DNA from: an uncultured Mollicutes bacterium
GTDB taxonomy: Bacteria; Bacillota_I; Bacilli_A; RF39; UBA660
Length of the DNA: 50,976 nt
Direction of reading: 5' to 3'
Assembly (NCBI GenBank): GCA_946500425.1
Contig: CAMMVQ010000008.1
Span: 1 to 50,976 of the forward strand
Shown: positions 15,483 to 23,875 of the stretch, piece after piece
How positions within the stretch are numbered: position 1 is the stretch's first letter
How the letters are laid out: the number at the start of each line of letters is the position of its first letter
The notes under the pieces: generated by a model
Told to the model about the DNA's origin: nothing
Seen by the model: the letters and a program-made list of their open reading frames with translations, nothing else
The model's database searches: none
Program-made: the position numbers and the translations under genes

Positions 15483-16193
15483 ATGGATAATAAGGTTCCT
15501 AATCATGTTGCCATAATCATGGATGGTAACGGAAGATGGGCACAAAAAAGAGGGCTTAAACGTACTAAAGGCCACCAAAAGGGGGCACAGACTCTAAAAA
15601 AAATATCTGAGTATATTTATGATAAAAACATTAAAGTTTTAAGCGTTTTTGCTTTTTCAACCGAAAATTGGAAAAGGGATAAAGAAGAAGTTGACTATTT
15701 GATGAAATTATTTATTAAAGCGTTTAAAGAAAATTTTGAAACGGTTAAGAAAAAAGGAGTAAAGGTTGTTTTTTCTGGTGTTGAAGATAAACTAAGTGAT
15801 AAAGTACTTAATACCATGAAGAAAATGAGTGAAGAAACCAAGAATAACACCAATGGCATTTTTAACGTGTGTTTAAATTATGGCGGGCAAGATGAAATAG
15901 TTGAAGCTACTAAAAAGATTAGTAGTAAGGTGAAAAATGGTGAATTAAATATTGAAGAAATTGATGCTTCAACGTTTAATAAATATCTATTTAACGATTT
16001 ACCACCGATAGACCTTCTTATAAGAACTAGTGGTGAATATCGAATAAGTAATTTTATGCTTTGGCAAATGGCTTATGCTGAATTATATTTTACGGATGTA
16101 TTATGGCCTGATTTTAGTCCTGAAGACATGGACAAAGCGCTTGATTCTTATAACGAGCGTGACAGAAGGTTTGGCGCTATAAAAAATAAATAG
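15483..16193 (+). CDS. uppS: Undecaprenyl diphosphate synthase
   Basis: A 236-residue cis-prenyltransferase that extends farnesyl diphosphate with isopentenyl diphosphate to make the C55 wall carrier. HVAIIMDGNGRWAQKRG is the catalytic signature near the N terminus, SVFAFSTENWKR follows, and the C-terminal RTSGEYRISNFMLWQMAY with ELYFTDVLWPDF binds the diphosphate and magnesium. Tyr replaces the usual Gln in RTSGEQR. The start ATG 15483 follows GGAGGT by six bases; a longer in-frame ORF from 15465 lacks a site. A weak promoter (TTTCAT-17-TATACT, -10 at 15447-15452) lies upstream. cdsA, which often follows uppS, is absent here. Confidence 0.93.
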   Translation: MDNKVPNHVAIIMDGNGRWAQKRGLKRTKGHQKGAQTLKKISEYIYDKNIKVLSVFAFSTENWKRDKEEVDYLMKLFIKAFKENFETVKKKGVKVVFSGVEDKLSDKVLNTMKKMSEETKNNTNGIFNVCLNYGGQDEIVEATKKISSKVKNGELNIEEIDASTFNKYLFNDLPPIDLLIRTSGEYRISNFMLWQMAYAELYFTDVLWPDFSPEDMDKALDSYNERDRRFGAIKNK

Positions 16194-16218
16194 AATCTTG
16201 ATTTTTTTCAAGATTCTA
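16191..16218. terminator. Bidirectional terminator between uppS and the thioredoxin-like gene
   Basis: A perfect 10-bp stem (16191-16200/16209-16218) with a T-rich loop, flanked by A run and T run, spans both converging stop codons. Confidence 0.88.
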
Positions 16219-16635
16219 TTTTATGTATCCGTTGGTTTTAAACCTTTCAATTGTTTGTTCTTTTGATATTTCTCCAGTTATTCTGTTTAAAGTAGTTTCT
16301 TCTTCACCATCTTCAATGAATACTACCGTAGGAGTACCAGATATGTGTATATACGTTTCAAAATCAGCGTATTCTTCATTGCTTAGTTTACTGTTATCTA
16401 AGTGATATATATCAACATCATACTCATCTAAGACACTTTCTAGTATTGGTCTATAACTTATGCAATGGGCACAGTTTTCGTTTCCAACGTACATTGCAAA
16501 CGTTTCTTTATTAGCTATTTTTTCTTTAAATTCATCTAAAGATATTTCGGTTATATGCTCTTCTTTAGAACCACAACCAGTAAATAAAGTTAAAGTTATA
16601 ATACTTAATACAAATAATTTTAATATGTTTTTCAT
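16216..16635 (-). CDS. Thioredoxin-like lipoprotein
   Basis: A 139-residue extracytoplasmic lipoprotein. The signal peptide ends in lipobox LFTGC (Cys21). A thioredoxin fold follows, with NENCAHCISYRP; Cys55 and Cys58 form the CxxC redox pair, and SGTPTVVFIEDGEE contains the cis-Pro loop. Length and motif fit small thiol-disulfide oxidoreductases on the outer membrane face. It is divergent from the T4SS-like locus, whose outer proteins are rich in Cys (VirB2-like proteins, ectodomain fusion, hydrolase); a folding role for them is plausible but unproven. Confidence 0.85.
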   Translation of the reverse strand: MKNILKLFVLSIITLTLFTGCGSKEEHITEISLDEFKEKIANKETFAMYVGNENCAHCISYRPILESVLDEYDVDIYHLDNSKLSNEEYADFETYIHISGTPTVVFIEDGEEETTLNRITGEISKEQTIERFKTNGYIK

Positions 16636-16652
16636 TCTACCACCTTAAGTTA

Positions 16653-16681
16653 ATTCTATCACGCTTTTTATAATAAAACAA
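16653..16681 (-). promoter_or_regulatory. Promoter of the thioredoxin-like gene
   Basis: On the minus strand, TTGTTT (16681-16676), a 17-nt spacer and TAGAAT (16658-16653). Confidence 0.65.
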
Positions 16682-16722
16682 TTATTTTGTTACTTGTGAA
16701 AAATAATTTTTAAATTGTTAGC

Positions 16723-16757
16723 TGTCAATTGACAACGTAATAAAAATGTTATAGAAT
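16723..16757 (+). promoter_or_regulatory. T4SS-like locus promoter with palindromic -35
   Basis: TTGACA (16729-16734), a 17-nt spacer and TAGAAT (16752-16757). The -35 is the right half of a perfect 12-bp palindrome TGTCAATTGACA (16723-16734), a possible operator. AAGGAGGAG follows before the ATG at 16789. Confidence 0.8.
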
Positions 16758-16788
16758 GTAATATATAAGAAAATAAGGAGGAGAAAAA

Positions 16789-17118
16789 ATGTTTACATTA
16801 ATGAGCTACGCAGATTTCTGTACGGAAGATGTAGGACGAATATTAGGAATTGTCGGTTCTGTTCTTGACATAATTCAATGGGTTGTTCCAATTATTTTAA
16901 TTGTTTTAGGTACTATTGATTTGACTAAAGCTGTTGTTGCTGGAAAAGAAGAACAAATAAAAACTAATCAACAGATATTAATTAAAAGGGTTATTGCGGC
17001 AGTTATCGTATTTTTAATACCATTAATCGTTAGTGTTGTAATGGGATGGCTTGGACCTGATGAGTGGAGACAATGTTGGAATGACAATAAAAACCGTGGT
17101 ATCCAATTAAATGATTAG
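16789..17118 (+). CDS. Small VirB2/TrbC-like membrane protein
   Basis: A 109-residue protein with two membrane helices (~23-45 and ~65-88) joined by a short charged cytoplasmic loop, the topology of VirB2/TrbC pilin-like proteins. Key text: VVPIILIVLGTIDLTKAV, then KRVIAAVIVFLIPLIVSVVM and GWLG. The same pattern recurs at the C terminus of the next gene. Short extracellular ends carry two Cys. It has its own strong promoter and a weak terminator after it, so it may be made in excess of the rest, as expected for a pilus or channel subunit. Assignment rests on topology and context. Confidence 0.65.
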   Translation: MFTLMSYADFCTEDVGRILGIVGSVLDIIQWVVPIILIVLGTIDLTKAVVAGKEEQIKTNQQILIKRVIAAVIVFLIPLIVSVVMGWLGPDEWRQCWNDNKNRGIQLND

Positions 17119-17122
17119 TACT

Positions 17123-17155
17123 AAATGACGAGTCTTAATGATTTGTCATTTTTTA
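17123..17155 (+). terminator. Weak terminator or attenuator
   Basis: A 7-bp stem AAATGAC/GTCATTT (17123-17129/17145-17151) with a T run. Incomplete termination here would set the ratio of the first gene to the rest. Confidence 0.55.
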
Positions 17156-17236
17156 ATTTATAAGAATAGTTTTCATAAAAAGGTTTAAAAATTGAAAAAA
17201 AAATGTTAAAATGATATCAAGTATAGGAGTAAATAA

Positions 17237-18553
17237 ATGAGGTGCACTATGAGAAATATAAAAAGAATAATGGTTTTAATATTATTGTTTTTAAGTTTGA
17301 CTATTTTTATAGATGAAAAAAACATTGTTTCTGTAGAAACAGAATATGATAAAAAGTTTAATTATGTTGCTGACACAGGATGTATAGCTAACTTTGGTAA
17401 CATTACCGTAGGAGACGGTTATACAGGGTCTGAAAGAGGGTTTACATCTGGAAACGATGATAAATGGCAAATTTTAAATGAAAACAACGGATTAATTACT
17501 TATACCTGGGGGCTTCCAGAAAAAGAAAAACTTCGGGGAAAAGAAATAAAAAAAATTGAAAAAATATCATATGAAATTACTGATAAAGTTGGTGGTGAAA
17601 AGTGTTCAGGAGATATTCCGTTATCATCATCTTCTACTAAGGCTTTCATTGAATTTCACGTAACAAAGCCGACGTGGAAGTACGTTCAGTTGAAGGCACA
17701 TTATTCTGATGGTTCCGAGGATAAAATAGATGGAAAAATATTAGTTAAGGTGGCTAGTACAAAAGAACCACCTAAATTAAATAATTTAGTAATTGAGAAG
17801 ACAACCGAAGGGATAACTGGTTCTTTTGGAACATACGTTATTTTTAAACCAGAGTTTACGAAGGAACACGATGTTTATGAATACGGCAATATTCAATATA
17901 ATGCTTTTGCATCAGATGGATCACAAGTAAATAACAATAAATGGAGTGTAAATGGTGCTTTTAGTTCAAAAGCTAATGGGGCAGATTTTTCAAAGACTTA
18001 TAAAGTGACGTTTTTCTTAGAACCTAAAAATGAATTTAGAAAAGAAGTTGGGGCGGAAGCTACAAGTACCACTTTATTAATTGACTTTTCAAAGTTGAAA
18101 GATGGAGCAAATACTTGTGTTTCTAACGGAAATGCGGTTAATATGTGTTCAATTGAAAGAGTTGAAACTGGAACTTCTGATGAATTAGATGCAATTGTGA
18201 GAGAAGAAAATGATGAAAAAAATGAGGAGTATAAAGATAGTGAACTTTTTGATGAGCCTCTTTATCCAGATGAAGGTAAGTTTGGTGGTAAAAGTTCCAA
18301 TTCAATATGTGATGATGAAATGAGAGGGTTTATCCGTGGAATTTGGAATTTTGTATATGGTTTAGCACCAATCGCATTAATATTATTTTGTACGATAGAT
18401 TTTGTTAAAGCAATGGCTAGTAATGATGCTGAAGCTATAAAAAAAGCGTTTACTAATTCTATGAAAAGAATAATAGCGGGTATTTTACTTTTGGCCTTAC
18501 CATTAATATTAAGAATAATTTTAGGCTGGTTTGGTATAGAACTATGTATGTAG
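17237..18553 (+). CDS. Large ectodomain fused to a VirB2-like two-helix module
   Basis: A 438-residue protein of unknown family. N-terminal signal or anchor helix (~10-26), then ~300 residues predicted outside the cell with Ig-like or other beta texture, Cys residues and an acidic linker (EENDEKNEEYKDSELFDEP). The last ~80 residues have two membrane helices that mirror the 109-aa protein before it: APIALILFCTIDFVKAMA and KRIIAGILLLALPLILRII, then GWFG. The fusion suggests a subunit that displays an ectodomain on the same scaffold. ATG 17237 follows AGGAG by seven bases; ATG 17249 after GAGGTG is equally possible. It lies at the head of the VirB6-VirB4 transcript. Confidence 0.7.
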   Translation: MRCTMRNIKRIMVLILLFLSLTIFIDEKNIVSVETEYDKKFNYVADTGCIANFGNITVGDGYTGSERGFTSGNDDKWQILNENNGLITYTWGLPEKEKLRGKEIKKIEKISYEITDKVGGEKCSGDIPLSSSSTKAFIEFHVTKPTWKYVQLKAHYSDGSEDKIDGKILVKVASTKEPPKLNNLVIEKTTEGITGSFGTYVIFKPEFTKEHDVYEYGNIQYNAFASDGSQVNNNKWSVNGAFSSKANGADFSKTYKVTFFLEPKNEFRKEVGAEATSTTLLIDFSKLKDGANTCVSNGNAVNMCSIERVETGTSDELDAIVREENDEKNEEYKDSELFDEPLYPDEGKFGGKSSNSICDDEMRGFIRGIWNFVYGLAPIALILFCTIDFVKAMASNDAEAIKKAFTNSMKRIIAGILLLALPLILRIILGWFGIELCM

Positions 18554-18566
18554 GGAGGTGACGGCT

Positions 18567-21146
18567 TTGGATTTTCTTACAAAGATTTGGGCTGCTGTTA
18601 GAAGTTTGCTTATATGGATTGATTCCATTGGATTTGCTTTTGTTGATAATGTTTATGCCTTAATGATTCAGTGTATGTCTGGTTTTAGTGAAGAAACCGT
18701 TAGTAATTTAATTGATGGTGTTATAAATAATGCTTATGTAATCGTTGGAATTTTTGCATTATTTAGACTTGCTTTGTCGCTTGTTAATTCCATAATATCA
18801 CCGGATAAATTAACTGAAGAAAAAAAAGGATTCGGAAATATTTTGATTAAAGTTGTAATAACTATGGTTTTATTTATTGTTGTTCCGATTATTTTTCAAA
18901 AATCTCGTGATTTACAACAAATGATAGTTAATAACAACTATATATCTAAATTACTTGCGGGAGTAGAACTTTATGATCCTGATGCAACCGAGGGAGTTAG
19001 TTATAATCCAGGAACACTTATGCAAGTAGTTACGATAAAATCTCTTATAAAACCAGATGATAGACTTTTTCCAAACAATAAAAGTTGCGAGGGCGAAGCG
19101 TGTAAAACATTTTATGGGGAGAGGGATTGCAGTGCTCCGGCTTCTGGATATAGTCCTAGCCAAGAGGCTGTACGCGTGTGTGAACATTGGAATGATAATT
19201 ATGTTAAATTTTCACAACTTTCTCATGATATTGCGGTTTATGATAAAGTTGGTGATGAAAAAATCTTCGTTTATAATTATATTCCAATTGTTACTTTAGT
19301 TGTAGGAATACTTATACTTTATGTTTTATTAAGTTTTACTATTGATATTGCGGTTCGTTCGGTCGAGTTGTTTGCGTTAGAAATACTATCACCGTTTTTC
19401 ATAGTAACTTATATAGACCCTAGCTCTGCTTCTAATGGGCCGTTTAAACGTTGGTTAACAGCTACAGGAAAATCATATATAAGCTTGTTTGTAAAAATAG
19501 CAATAATAACTTTAATGCTTGTTTTGATATCTAACTTAGGTGATTTACTAAAAGGAATAAAAGGAGATACAGTGTTCCTTAAATTATTAATGATTCTTGC
19601 AATTCTTATTTTTGCTAAAAAAGCTCCTAAATGGATTGGCGACATGATTGGCTTATCAGATGGTGCTGGTCTTGGGGGACTAGGCATTGGAAAGAAACTT
19701 GCTGGAGCTGCTTTAGTAGGCGGTATGCTTGGAAAAGGCGTGGATAAATTAAAAAGTACAACTAAAGGCATAGGAAGAGGAGCTGCTGCTGTTGCAGCTA
19801 CTCATGCTAATAATGCGCTTAGAAACAGAAGAGAAATAAAAAAACAAAAGGAGGAGAAAGGTCTTACCTTTAAAGATAGACAAGCTGCTAAGCAAGAATA
19901 TATAAAGAAAAATGGTAGTGCAGAAGGTTTTAGAAGCGCTTGGCAAAAAAAACGTAGTGATGCAAAATTAGGTTTTAAAGATAAGGCAAAAATGTATGGT
20001 GCAGGTGCTCTCGGAGGAGTTGCAACTGGATTTAAGGCGGGATTTAAAGCCGATAAGTTAACCGGAGCCCTTAAAGGAGGAATAACTGCTAGTAATCAGT
20101 TTGCTGATAGACAAGGCTTGGGAGGAAAATCTATTGTTGAAAAAGCTAAGAATTTAGCTAATAAACCTTATGAGGCTATAATGGGTTCTGCGTATGGTAG
20201 TGAAAAGGATAGGTTTGATGCTCGTGAAGAACAAGCTAAAATTGCTACTAGAGATGAATGGTACACAGAAGCAGGTCTTGAGGCTATGAAAGGAAATGCA
20301 CCAAATGGTCGATATAATAAAAATTTAGCAGCGGGTTTTGGTGGCTTTGTTAAGGCAACAACTGACGAAAATGGAATTCGTGCAACTAAAGTCGATGATG
20401 CTTATGCAATGATAAGAGCTTGTGCCGAAGGAAGAAAGGCAACATTTGATTCACAAGGTAATTTGCATATTGATGGAATTTCTGACCTTGATAAGTATAA
20501 AGAAGTAGCTCGAACATATTTTAACGACGATGGTGCAGCTCATATAGAGGAAATGGTTAATAAGCAACAAACGTCTGTTATTTCTGAATATCAAAGTCTT
20601 GACGAGTATATAGGAAGAGCTAACCAAACACTTATGAGTATCAATCAAAATACAAAACTTATTATGAGTTCTAAACCTGAAGTCAAAGCTGATCCTAATA
20701 CCGGAAATTTATATATTCCTGGGGAAAATGGAAAGCAAATCTATGTTGATCCAACAGATATTGATAAAACGATTACAACTTTACAATCCGAAATTGGTAA
20801 GACTACTGATATAGGTGTTAGGGCTAATCTTAATAGTTATCTAAGCTTTTTGCAAGGTGACTCTACACTTAATTCATATAAAGCATCCAAGGCTCAAACT
20901 GAATCTTTATTAGAAAATTCTCTTGCTAGAAAAGATACATTGCAATTATCTTATGATAGAATTGGTGAGGAGATTCAACAAACTAAGAAAGATGCTAATG
21001 GTAATGATGTGTTGGATGCTATGGGTCAACCTGTTAAAATCCCATTAACACCTCAGCAGAAAACTGATTATGTAAATAATAATGCAAGTAAGATAGCTAA
21101 ACAAATTGAAGGTCTTAAAAAAGCAAATAATAATGATAAGAAATAG
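18567..21146 (+). CDS. VirB6/TrbL-like polytopic membrane protein
   Basis: An 859-residue channel-type protein. Membrane helices lie at ~15-30, ~55-75, ~90-112, and a group at ~235-375 (VTLVVGILILYVLLSFTIDI, LFALEILSPFFIVTYI, SYISLFVKIAIITLMLVLI, LLMILAILIFAKKAPKWIGD). The APKWIGDMIGL end of the membrane part is typical of Gram-positive VirB6/TrbL proteins of conjugative elements. A Cys-rich extracellular loop (~170-215) and a very long charged, Gly/Ala/Lys-rich cytoplasmic tail (~380-859) follow. I chose TTG 18567, six bases after GGGAGGTG, over an in-frame GTG inside that site. It is predicted to form the inner channel with the VirB4 and VirB3-like proteins downstream. Confidence 0.8.
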   Translation: MDFLTKIWAAVRSLLIWIDSIGFAFVDNVYALMIQCMSGFSEETVSNLIDGVINNAYVIVGIFALFRLALSLVNSIISPDKLTEEKKGFGNILIKVVITMVLFIVVPIIFQKSRDLQQMIVNNNYISKLLAGVELYDPDATEGVSYNPGTLMQVVTIKSLIKPDDRLFPNNKSCEGEACKTFYGERDCSAPASGYSPSQEAVRVCEHWNDNYVKFSQLSHDIAVYDKVGDEKIFVYNYIPIVTLVVGILILYVLLSFTIDIAVRSVELFALEILSPFFIVTYIDPSSASNGPFKRWLTATGKSYISLFVKIAIITLMLVLISNLGDLLKGIKGDTVFLKLLMILAILIFAKKAPKWIGDMIGLSDGAGLGGLGIGKKLAGAALVGGMLGKGVDKLKSTTKGIGRGAAAVAATHANNALRNRREIKKQKEEKGLTFKDRQAAKQEYIKKNGSAEGFRSAWQKKRSDAKLGFKDKAKMYGAGALGGVATGFKAGFKADKLTGALKGGITASNQFADRQGLGGKSIVEKAKNLANKPYEAIMGSAYGSEKDRFDAREEQAKIATRDEWYTEAGLEAMKGNAPNGRYNKNLAAGFGGFVKATTDENGIRATKVDDAYAMIRACAEGRKATFDSQGNLHIDGISDLDKYKEVARTYFNDDGAAHIEEMVNKQQTSVISEYQSLDEYIGRANQTLMSINQNTKLIMSSKPEVKADPNTGNLYIPGENGKQIYVDPTDIDKTITTLQSEIGKTTDIGVRANLNSYLSFLQGDSTLNSYKASKAQTESLLENSLARKDTLQLSYDRIGEEIQQTKKDANGNDVLDAMGQPVKIPLTPQQKTDYVNNNASKIAKQIEGLKKANNNDKK

Positions 21147-21162
21147 GAAGGGGAAATGATAG

Positions 21163-21477
21163 ATGAATCAATATTTAATTGCGGCTAACTCTAAAAGAGC
21201 ACAACTTATATTTAACATGTTTAGACCAATTGATTTAATAATATTAGGAAGTGGAACGGTTGTAACTTTTATATTATTTTTCATTTTTCAACCGGATACG
21301 TTATTACCAGCGATATTAGTTTTACTTCCTTTTCTTATCTGTGCTTTTCTGGTAATACCAATACCTAATTATCAAAACGTGTTATGTGTGTTAATAAATA
21401 TATATAATTTCTATTTTGTTGACATAAGAGAATTTGTGTGGAAAGGATGGGGTGCGAAAGATGAGTTCAAGAAATAG
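21163..21477 (+). CDS. PrgI/VirB3-like membrane protein
   Basis: A 104-residue protein with two adjacent membrane helices (~26-45 and ~48-70), a short basic N terminus and a C-terminal cytoplasmic end (YFVDIREFVWKGWGAK). Size, topology and position directly before the VirB4 genes match the PrgI family, the VirB3 equivalent of Gram-positive T4SS. ATG after AGGAAGGGGAAATGAT. Its last 17 bp overlap the next gene. Confidence 0.75.
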   Translation: MNQYLIAANSKRAQLIFNMFRPIDLIILGSGTVVTFILFFIFQPDTLLPAILVLLPFLICAFLVIPIPNYQNVLCVLINIYNFYFVDIREFVWKGWGAKDEFKK

Positions 21478-22000
21478 CAGAACAACTGAAAGTTTTGTTC
21501 CGGTAAGAGCAATCGTAAATAACATGATTGAATTAGATAATGGTTATAAGGTTGCGGGTGTTAAGGTGGCACCTAAAAACATATTTATCTTGGAAGAAAA
21601 TGATCAATTTAACGTAATTGATGGGTTGAAAGATTTTTATAACACTTTGGACTTTGAGTTTTGGCTTGTTATAGCAGATAGACCAGTTGATATATCGGTT
21701 TATATAGCAGAACTTCAGATGATGTATAATCAGGTTCAAAGTCCTGTTATAAGAAAGTTAATAAACCAGGATTTAAGTAAGGCAAGCGACTTTACTGATG
21801 AAGTGTCTGACGTTGAGTTTTACTTGTTATTTAAAGAGAAAAACGTAGAGATAGTACAAAAGAAAATTAGGCTTATGATTAATGGTTTAGCAAATGCAGG
21901 GCTTGCCTCTAGTCAGGCCAATAACGATGATTTAAGAAGCGTACTTGATAATTTCTTAAACGGGGGACAAAAAACTGAGTTTGGGACGGTGTTATCATAA
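21461..22000 (+). CDS. Separate VirB4 N-terminal-domain-like protein
   Basis: A 179-residue soluble protein. The start fits VirB4 N-domains: SFVPVRAIVNNMIELDNGYK, then VKVAPKNIFIL, DGLKDFYNTLDFEFWLVIADRP and a helical C-terminal half with KKIRLMINGLANAGL. The following gene encodes the ATPase core; 179 plus 598 residues is close to a full-length VirB4, so the protein appears split into two coupled genes (stop and start overlap as TAATG). Start ATG 21461 is internal to the longest ORF and sits in the right position after GGGGTG. It could instead be a distinct partner that binds VirB4. Confidence 0.65.
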   Translation: MSSRNSRTTESFVPVRAIVNNMIELDNGYKVAGVKVAPKNIFILEENDQFNVIDGLKDFYNTLDFEFWLVIADRPVDISVYIAELQMMYNQVQSPVIRKLINQDLSKASDFTDEVSDVEFYLLFKEKNVEIVQKKIRLMINGLANAGLASSQANNDDLRSVLDNFLNGGQKTEFGTVLS

Positions 22001-23796
22001 TGGCAAATATTAATATAAAAAAAGAATTAGCACCTAAAGGTTTAGAGGTTAAACCAGCTGAGTTTATTATAAGTGATAAATGGTGTACCATTCTTACGGT
22101 TGTTTCATATCCTAGGTGGATAAGTCCAGGGTTCTTATCGAGCATATCAAGTAATCCCGGAGTAAAGGTTGTAATCAAACACATACCACTTCCTTTTACT
22201 GTTATGTCAAAAATGCTTAATAAGCAATTAGTTGAATTAAGAACCGCATATGAAAAAGAAAATGATAAGACGATGCAGGAGCAACTAAGGCAGGATTATG
22301 ACTCTTTAAATGATTTTATTCAAATGATTACGGCCAATCAGTCTAGGATATTTGATTTTCAAATGCACATCGTAATAACAGCTAATTCTAAAGAAGAACT
22401 AGAACAGAAAAAATTACAAATGAAAAACTATCTATTAACTTTAGAAATGAGTGCTATTCCTTTAAGGTTTGAGCAGATGAAGGTTTTAAAGTCAATTATT
22501 CCTATATTTCCTAAACAAGACATTGAAGAGCAAATTGGTACTCCGATAGCAAGTCCAACGATAGCAGCAATGTATCCATTTATCTTTGATAGCTTAAAAG
22601 ACCCAGGACCATCATGTCTTCTTGGAACGGATTTTTCTGGTGGGGTTGTTTTGTTTAATCAGTTCTTATACCAAATAAGAAAAGAATTTAACAGAAATGA
22701 TGCTAACATGATAATCTTAGGTACCACTGGTAGCGGTAAATCAACGGCAGCTAAACTTCTTCTTAGAACTTACATTAGAAATGGTTATAAAGCGGTTGTA
22801 ATTGATCCTGAAGGCGAACTAGAAGAAATGGTTGAGAAGATGCAAGGAGACTTTATTGATCTTGGTAAAGGTGGCCAGTTTGGGATGATTAATCCGTTAG
22901 AAGTTATTTTAGAGGCCGATGAAGAAGAGTTAAGACAAGGTTTAGGATATACGGTTTTAACAAAGACTTTGCAATTTTTAAAAGCGTTTATGAAGTATTA
23001 TGACCCTTCTATTACTGAGGATGTTTTAACGATGTTTAGTGAGATGGCACAGCTTACGTACCAACGCTTTGGAATATCGTTTGAAACTGACTTTTCTAAC
23101 TTATCATCAGAACAATATCCAACGTTCTCTGATTTATATGAAACATTAATTAGAAGAATAGAAGCTTATGGTGACCAGATGACTCACGAAAGAGATATAA
23201 TGGAAAAACTTGAGCTTAAGGTAAGGCCTTTGGTAAAAGAACTTAAGTTCTACTTTGATGGACATACTACTATTAGACCAATGACTAAATTCATTGTGTT
23301 TAACATAAGGGATTTAATGAACGCAGATACTAACATTAGAAACGCGTTATTCTTTAACATATTAAAATACGCATGGAGTCACTGTCTTGATAGAAGTATA
23401 AACACGGTTATGATGGTTGATGAGGCACACATTCTTCTTTCTGGAAACAACATAATAGGTGCGGACTTCTTAGCACAAATTCAAAGACGTGCTAGAAAGT
23501 ATAACAGCGGAACATTACTTATTACGCAGCAACCAAGTGACTTTGCTAATCCAGAGGTAATAACACAAGGAAAAGCTATCTTTGATAATGCTTCTTATTA
23601 CTTAGTTATGGGGCTAAAGAAGCAAGGCGCTGAAGATTTAGCTCAACTAATTGACCTTAATGAGCAAGAAAAAGATAGTATTAAAAAGTATAACCAAGGA
23701 GAAGCTTTGTTTGTTTGCGGTAACCGTAGAATGAGAATAGATGTTACTGTAACGGAAGCTGAATTAGATTCTTTTGGCGCCGGTGGGGGCCTATAG
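22000..23796 (+). CDS. VirB4-family secretion ATPase
   Basis: A 598-residue AAA+ ATPase that powers assembly and transport in type IV systems. Walker A IILGTTGSGKSTAAK lies at ~238-252, Walker B VMMVDEAHILLSG at ~470, followed by RRARKYNSGTLLITQQPSDF. The N-terminal part (SDKWCTILTVVSYPRWISPG) resembles Gram-positive conjugative VirB4 proteins of the CD1110 type. ATG overlaps the previous stop by one base, so translation is coupled. A terminator begins at its stop codon. All catalytic motifs are intact, so the locus is not an obvious relic. Confidence 0.9.
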   Translation: MANINIKKELAPKGLEVKPAEFIISDKWCTILTVVSYPRWISPGFLSSISSNPGVKVVIKHIPLPFTVMSKMLNKQLVELRTAYEKENDKTMQEQLRQDYDSLNDFIQMITANQSRIFDFQMHIVITANSKEELEQKKLQMKNYLLTLEMSAIPLRFEQMKVLKSIIPIFPKQDIEEQIGTPIASPTIAAMYPFIFDSLKDPGPSCLLGTDFSGGVVLFNQFLYQIRKEFNRNDANMIILGTTGSGKSTAAKLLLRTYIRNGYKAVVIDPEGELEEMVEKMQGDFIDLGKGGQFGMINPLEVILEADEEELRQGLGYTVLTKTLQFLKAFMKYYDPSITEDVLTMFSEMAQLTYQRFGISFETDFSNLSSEQYPTFSDLYETLIRRIEAYGDQMTHERDIMEKLELKVRPLVKELKFYFDGHTTIRPMTKFIVFNIRDLMNADTNIRNALFFNILKYAWSHCLDRSINTVMMVDEAHILLSGNNIIGADFLAQIQRRARKYNSGTLLITQQPSDFANPEVITQGKAIFDNASYYLVMGLKKQGAEDLAQLIDLNEQEKDSIKKYNQGEALFVCGNRRMRIDVTVTEAELDSFGAGGGL

Positions 23797-23822
23797 GTAT
23801 TGAAAATCAATACCTTTTTTTA
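23795..23822 (+). terminator. Rho-independent terminator after virB4
   Basis: A perfect 9-bp stem (23795-23803/23807-23815) with an AAA loop and T run. An extended -10 (TGGTATAAT, 23835-23843) for the next gene follows. Confidence 0.88.
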
Positions 23823-23875
23823 ATTGCTGCAATATGGTATAATTATTTTATGTTAGTCTGGTGGTGAATTATTAT

